Assembly (NCBI GenBank): GCA_027924645.1
Contig: BSBN01000781.1
Location: 1,922,001 to 1,986,000 of the forward strand
Source of the DNA: Cunninghamia lanceolata
Lineage: Eukaryota; Streptophyta; Pinopsida; Cupressales; Cupressaceae
Length of the DNA: 64,000 bases
Direction of reading: 5' to 3'
In this document: positions 59,639 through 64,000 of the stretch, piece after piece
How the letters are laid out: each line of letters opens with the position of its first letter
Numbering within the stretch: position 1 is the first letter of the stretch
Notes under the pieces: generated by a model
What the model was told of the DNA's origin: nothing
Databases searched by the model: none
What the model saw: only the letters and a program-made list of their open reading frames with translations
Translations under genes and position numbers: made by a program

Positions 59639-60153
59639 TCAACAACAAAATCACAATAACTTTTCCAAATCTACATGAAAATGAATGAAACCAAAGCTAA
59701 AATGAACTAGAATCAGAGGTCTTTTAACAACATATGATTAGAAGACATTATTTGGCCGTACTAAGCCATACAACACGTTAGAACAGAAAAAATTGCTTTG
59801 AAAAATAGAGTTTCTTCATTATTTTCTTGTTCAATCTTCATACATCTTCCTCTGCCTACACAAGCTAGCTCACAAGAGCATATTTAAACTACTTCCCACC
59901 TAAAACTGACTCTCCAACCAACCCAGCCACGTTTTGAAGCCCACATACTTGTAACTTTGTACTTTTATATCTTTTAAATGACAACCTCTTACATTTTGTT
60001 TTCAAAATTGGACCAAATAAACTTCAAATTGACCTCTAACTATCTTTAACACACAAAAATGACTCAAATGACCTAGTGACATCATCAATGTGGCCTGCTG
60101 GTCCTTATTACAACATTAAGACATCAAAATTGAACACAAGACTCAATATGGCC

Positions 60154-61143
60154 TCATGGAGGCATGTGATCAAATAGGTGCTCGTGCACCAAACTCCCAG
60201 GGGAAAAAGAATTGAAGCCCCATTGAATTATTGTCTTCTTCCTGGTCTTCCAATTATTCTGCATCGCATCCTTCATCTTTGCAAACTTCTTTGGTCCCTT
60301 CTTCCTATTCTTCTTCTTATGCCTTCTTCTATCCAATATTCTCTCAACTTCTAGGCTCCAAAGCTCCAGTTCTTGAGGATATAGCTCAAAATCTTCATGG
60401 ATGTCTTCATTATACAATATAGCAACATATTCACCTACATTATACTTTTGTAAACCTACACATACCTCATTACCAAACAAAACAACATCCTCATTAGCAA
60501 CTTCATTACCAACAACAACTTGATCATGAATAACAACATCAATTTTATCATCACCAACTTGAGTATCAATACCAACAATATCATCAACCATATCATTAAT
60601 CTCAACATTAATAGCTTTATCAACAACTTGATCAACATCATGTTTCTCAACCTGCACATCTTGAACCTTGGATTCAGACTTTACCTCTTCTTGTATGGCT
60701 ACTTTCCTTGATTGTCTTCTTCTTCTTTGTATAATCTTTCTAATGGCCCATTGAACCATTCTTCTTAATGGCAAATGCCAACTGCTCCACTGATGTAGTT
60801 CCCTTTCCATTCTTTCTATGGCTTGTTTCAATTCTCTAATCTTTTGGTCAAATTCCTCTTGCCTTGCCTTATCTTTTTCCTTCTTTCTTATTTCTTTTAC
60901 TATCTTCTCATCTTTTCTCTTTTTCATCTCTTGCTTCATATTTGGTACCTCCTTACCTTGCAAACTACCTTTCACTATTCTCCTAAACCAATCCATTTTA
61001 TTTTTACTCAAGCAAGCTTCTCCTTGCTTCTCAACTTTTTCTTCCTCACCTAGGTCCTTTCCACTTATCCTCAACCTAGTCTCTTGGCAACCAGCAACCA
61101 GGTTCTTTCTTAACCTACACACAACCACAAAAAACAAAACCAA
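60154..61143 (-). CDS. Open 329-codon ORF of element B, unknown function
   Basis: One unbroken minus-strand frame fills the whole interior of B, starting 23 bp inside the PBS and ending 38 bp into the 3' LTR. The N-terminal third is Lys/Arg/Glu-rich and probably coiled-coil (MKKRKDEKIVKEIRKKEKD, then EELKQ-like heptads, residues about 70-115). Next is a basic patch, IIQRRRRQSRK (about 138-148). The middle is acidic and valine-rich with D-x-V repeats (about 155-230). The C-terminal part has a second basic patch, LDRRRHKKKNRKKGPKKFA. No Cys/His knuckle, protease, RT or membrane segment. The start could also be the Met in NKMDWFRR. It is remarkable that it is open when nearly all other coding sequences here are full of stops. 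It may be a gag substitute or a captured host sequence. Confidence 0.6.
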   Translation of the reverse strand: MVLFFVVVCRLRKNLVAGCQETRLRISGKDLGEEEKVEKQGEACLSKNKMDWFRRIVKGSLQGKEVPNMKQEMKKRKDEKIVKEIRKKEKDKARQEEFDQKIRELKQAIERMERELHQWSSWHLPLRRMVQWAIRKIIQRRRRQSRKVAIQEEVKSESKVQDVQVEKHDVDQVVDKAINVEINDMVDDIVGIDTQVGDDKIDVVIHDQVVVGNEVANEDVVLFGNEVCVGLQKYNVGEYVAILYNEDIHEDFELYPQELELWSLEVERILDRRRHKKKNRKKGPKKFAKMKDAMQNNWKTRKKTIIQWGFNSFSPGSLVHEHLFDHMPP

Positions 61144-61165
61144 CTCTCTGTCTAGACCTTTCCTA

Positions 61166-61178
61166 GCCTATGATACCA
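61166..61178 (-). other. Primer binding site of element B
   Basis: The minus strand reads TGGTATCATAGGC, 2 bp inside the right LTR (61181). It resembles the initiator-Met PBS. Confidence 0.85.
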
Positions 61179-61180
61179 AT

Positions 61181-62737
61181 TGATGCAATAGGTAAGGAGG
61201 CAATCAAAACATTGATACCATATTTCACAACAATGGGCTTCAATCACTCTGACACTTCAAGTTTCACAAGAAATCGTTTCAAGGTAATGACCTCTACAAG
61301 AGCACCAATTAGAAGTTTCAACAACTTTGACCCAAACAAGACCTTAGTTATCTTTTTTATCCTCTAGGAATCTTAACTCAACCAAAACAAATAATAACCA
61401 ATATCTGTCCCTTCATGAAATTCCTATTCCTTCATTGATTGTCTCAATACTAGTAACCCTCTTTAAGGGGCTGTCAAGGCATAACTTGGAAAATAAGCAC
61501 TCAAACTATGAATTGAATACATATTTTAATACCCCTTTGGACCATTCAACACATATTTGAAAACTAGCATGTATTGTTTTGTAACAAAAACCCCAAATAA
61601 TGACTAGTAATCTGTCCCCCTTAAGTTTGATTTAGGCATCTCAAACTGTCAATCCTTGACATTCTTAATATCTTTCTAGTGAAGGGATCTTATAAACTTT
61701 TCTTTGGATTGAAAACAAGTCAAATCACCTTACTCATCACTTTTCTAGGGTTTACAACCATTCTTGGAACACAAAATTGCCTCATACTCAGCCAAGTCTG
61801 TGACTGCTATAACCAGTCTTAACAGGACATACTTGTTAGAGGGTATAAACCTTCATTCTTTTACCCAAATTTAACTTGAAGAATGTGTAAATATTTCAAT
61901 GGCCACCTTTTACAACCTAAAACTACCATGGAGAAAATTCATTCCATAATAAATCATCAAAATCACATCATTTCTGCCCTTTACCAATATGAAACAGGGC
62001 TGAACAGTACTAGGGCATTTACAAATCCTAAGAAACCCTTGATCATTTGATCTAAACACTTGTCATAAGGAAATATAACTTATTTCATATCATTTCATTT
62101 ATGTATGGACTCTTCATTGTACAAAACACCAAGGAAACATCATTTAAATAGCCCATTGCTTACCCTAGATCAAGGTTTTGACTGTCAACAACAAAATCAC
62201 AATAACTTTTCCAAATCTACATGAAAATGAATGAAACCAAAGACAAAATGAACTAGACTCAGAGGTCTTTTAACAACATATGATTAGAAGCCATTATCTA
62301 GCCATACTGGGCTGCACAACATGTCAGAACAAAAAAATCTGCTTTGAAAAATAGAGTTTCTTCATTATTTTCTTGTTCAATCTTCATACATCTTCCTCTG
62401 CCTATAAAAGATGGCTCACAAGAGCATATTTAAACTACTTTCCACCTAAAACTGACTCTCCAACTAACTCAACCACCTTTTGAAGCCCATATACTTGCAA
62501 CTTTGTACTTTTATATCTTTTAAATGACAACCTCTTACATTTTGTTTTTAAAATTGGACCAAATAAACTTCAAATTGACCTCTAATTGTCTTTAACACAC
62601 AAAAATGACTCAAATGACCTAGTGACATCATCAATGTGGCCTCTTGGGCCTTATTACAACATTAAGACATCAATATTGAACACAAGATTCAATGTGACCT
62701 CATGGAGGCATGCAATCAAATAGGTGCTCTTGCACCA
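61181..62737 (-). repeat. 5' LTR of element B, uninterrupted
   Basis: 1557 bp, intact partner of 57424-60191. Scattered substitutions (a few per 100 bp by eye) separate the two. It provides the empty site for the nested solo LTR. Confidence 0.93.
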
Positions 62738-62742
62738 AACAT

Positions 62743-63200
62743 GACTCAATTTTCTTATCGAACTTGCTCAGGTTCCAAGATGCATCACACAATCCATTAG
62801 CCAACTTTTTCCTAGCTCTAGCAGATTTTGTATCACTCTTCCAAGACCTCAACATAATCAGGAGGCAAGGGTATTCCAATAGCACACATGACTTTCTGAG
62901 GCAACGACTGCTTGCAACAAGCCCCCTTAAATCTATCAAAGTTCTATACCACACCCTATGCTTTTTCTACATCATGGTTTCCATAGCTTTGGCTCTTATC
63001 TCCATTCTGAGAACAACCATCATGATCATGATGTTTCTCATTCTCATTAATAACTGCTTTATCTATTCCTAGACTGGTAGTGTTCACAGCTTGCAAAGGA
63101 GATGATGTAGCTGTAGTGGACCCAAAGGAATCATTGCAAAGAGCCTTTTCACCATTATATGAAAGCTCATATCTGCATAGTCTTGCCACTACCTGTCTCT
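62743..63200 (-). pseudogene. Gene-like fragments of unknown identity right of element B
   Basis: Minus-strand frames read SARARKKLANGLCDASWNLS, then KFDKKIES (about 62745-62830), and in another frame CKQSLPQKVMCAIGIPLPPD, then YVEVLEE (about 62835-62920). 63189-62956 is open for 77 codons (ARLCRYELSYNGEKALCNDS ...). They look like protein-coding exons joined with frame changes. I do not recognise the gene(s). By position they belong to element C's captured cargo or to flanking DNA. Confidence 0.4.
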
Positions 63201-63419
63201 CCCACCAAAATCATGGTCTAAGTTTTCTCCAACATTTTGAGAAACTCTTGGTTTTGTTGCCACACGGGAAGGGTTTTCCTCTTCTCCAGAATATCATGAT
63301 ATTTCTGAGAAAATAGTCGACCCATCCATTAGTTGAGGAGAGGCAATCCATTGCTATTGCCAACAAGGAGATTATAGCCAGACTTCTTAGCACCAAGAAT
63401 TATGTTTTCATCCACTTGA

Positions 63420-63575
63420 TAAGTGTGCCAGAGTGGCAAATTTTTCCATCTATACCTAGTTGATAAAATCATTTAAGTTCTACGTTGGTGGAAAAATTTT
63501 CCGCCCATGCATATGGGTAAACAATTTACAAAAAATTGGTGTAATGTTGACAATTTTCACTGACTCCACCAAATG
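63420..63575. repeat. Hairpin minisatellite beside the hexokinase fragment
   Basis: Units at about 63426-63455, 63485-63511 (TTGGTGGAAAAATTTTCCGCC then CATGCA, read as separate arms) and about 63538 continue the 53-59 bp period seen in element C. This links the right flank of element B with the same repeat family. Confidence 0.75.
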
Positions 63576-63577
63576 GT

Positions 63578-63798
63578 AGACTTCTGCACATAATACCCTC
63601 AAATTGGTTCCCCCAAGATCCAGTGCATAGAAAATGCCTTCTTCATCTCCTGTAGGAAAATTGTTGATGTAGCTTATGATCATCTTGATCTTGTTTCTAA
63701 TCTTAGAGGCCAAGCCATCATTCATCTCGACAATGAGAGAGTCCACAACACTCGATAATGAGAGCATCCACCACTTGGACAAGCTTGGACAAAACATA
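63578..63798 (-). pseudogene. Captured hexokinase exon fragment
   Basis: The minus strand reads VVDSLIVEMNDGLAS, then KIKMIISYINNFPTGDEEGI and FYALDLGGTNLRVL. This is the conserved N-terminal region of plant hexokinase, with the phosphate-binding LDLGGTN-x-R-V motif. Hexokinase phosphorylates glucose with ATP. Just upstream, KLVQVVDALIIE repeats the same residues in another frame because 25 bp are tandemly duplicated (63725-63749 and 63750-63774). This breaks the frame. Only this exon-sized piece is seen, and a hairpin unit lies just beyond its 3' side. It is not a functional gene unless the rest lies outside the window. Confidence 0.85.
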
Positions 63799-64000
63799 TA
63801 TAATTGGGTAGATTCTGAATTAAACCACTAGTCCATACCATAATGTTGCTTCCACAATACAACCTCTCATTAGACATATCAGAATCCACAAAATGATTGC
63901 ACACATGACAGGTTCATAGTTTCCCTATGTGCCAATAGTGAATGTAAAATGGATTGAAAAGACAAGCTGCCACATAAAGTGTACACTATTTTCCTAGCAC
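63799..64000. other. No gene recognised at right edge
   Basis: A 60-codon minus ORF (63722-63904) spans the hexokinase edge in another frame and is probably fortuitous. Could be intron or element sequence. Confidence 0.4.

Larger units (their letters stand above)
57424..60191 (-). repeat. 3' LTR of element B, split by a solo LTR
   Basis: Plus-strand start TGATGCAATAGATAAGG, end GGTGCTCGTGCACCA. The same ends occur in the right LTR (TGATGCAATAGGTAAGG ... GGTGCTCTTGCACCA). Homology breaks only at 58433-59638. Confidence 0.93.
57424..62737 (-). mobile_element. Element B: non-autonomous LTR retrotransposon with novel ORF
   Basis: Left LTR 57424-60191 and right LTR 61181-62737 align throughout. 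After removing a 1206-bp solo LTR plus one 5-bp repeat, the left LTR is 1557 bp, exactly the length of the right. The interior is only 989 bp, with a Met-type PBS (61166-61178, minus strand) and one ORF of 329 codons unlike gag or pol. AAGAT/AACAT flank it. It is minus-oriented and inserted in element C's U3. Movement would need enzymes from another element. Confidence 0.9.

Noticed and set aside
60520..61183. Plus-strand ORFs (60818-61183, 60520-60711) over element B's interior
   Set aside because: Low-complexity Phe/Leu/Ser or Asn/Ile proteins antisense to the 329-codon ORF. They mirror its Lys/Glu and D-x-V codons.
63480..63797. Complete 105-codon protein from the hexokinase strand
   Set aside because: Its ends read through the tandem duplication and a hairpin unit. 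Only residues between about 63578 and 63760 match hexokinase, so it is an exon fragment.

Overview
This is AT-rich plant nuclear DNA from a large, repeat-dominated genome. I think it is a gymnosperm (probably a conifer) because of the many old, nested, stop-ridden LTR retrotransposons of both Ty1/copia and Ty3/gypsy type, the absence of any intact host gene, and the plant-type host exons (PRMT4/CARM1, hexokinase) found as fragments. Species cannot be read from the sequence. No rRNA or tRNA gene, CRISPR array or organellar insert was seen.

Layout. 1-5000: minus-strand Ty1/copia pol-gag with a PBS and the start of its 5' LTR. 5040-6750: LTR-like block with an AT palindrome array. 6750-9424 and 15874-16571: an LTR element (D) with an accessory ORF, split by a complete Ty3/gypsy chromovirus-like element (9425-15873; LTRs, PBS, gag, protease, RT-RNase H, integrase, chromodomain). 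16745-17979: minus-strand gypsy gag-protease piece, cut by a second D-like element (E, minus) that carries a relative of the same accessory ORF. 20008-27506: a gag-only LTR element (F) whose 3' LTR holds a solo LTR. 27621-30332: two LTRs with facing ends. 30778-38598: a full-length degenerate copia (H) with target duplications and a nested LTR in its leader. 38700-40700: degenerate minus-strand gypsy gag. 41100-41375: a MITE with about 10-bp target duplications. 43969-44047: a tiny retroposed fragment with an 18-bp target duplication. 46360-47395: acidic ORF fused to a gypsy RT fragment.

47677-64000 is the most unusual part. A minus-strand gypsy derivative (C, gag but almost no pol) has long LTR/U3 sequences containing host-gene fragments: three copies of one PRMT4/CARM1 exon, three copies of an unidentified ORF and, to the right, a hexokinase fragment. 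Between and beside these lies a hairpin minisatellite of about 53-bp period. The right-hand U3 is split by a non-autonomous LTR element (B, 57424-62737; LTRs of 1557 bp each after removal of a nested solo LTR) whose 1-kb interior encodes one open 329-codon protein unlike gag or pol.

Nothing here looks like a working gene set. The coding sequences are retroelement remnants at different stages of decay. Most stops lie at CAG, CGA or TGG positions, as expected from long-term cytosine methylation. The possible exceptions, where an open frame has survived, are the element B ORF and the accessory ORF of element D. All boundaries, repeat alignments and family assignments were made by eye.
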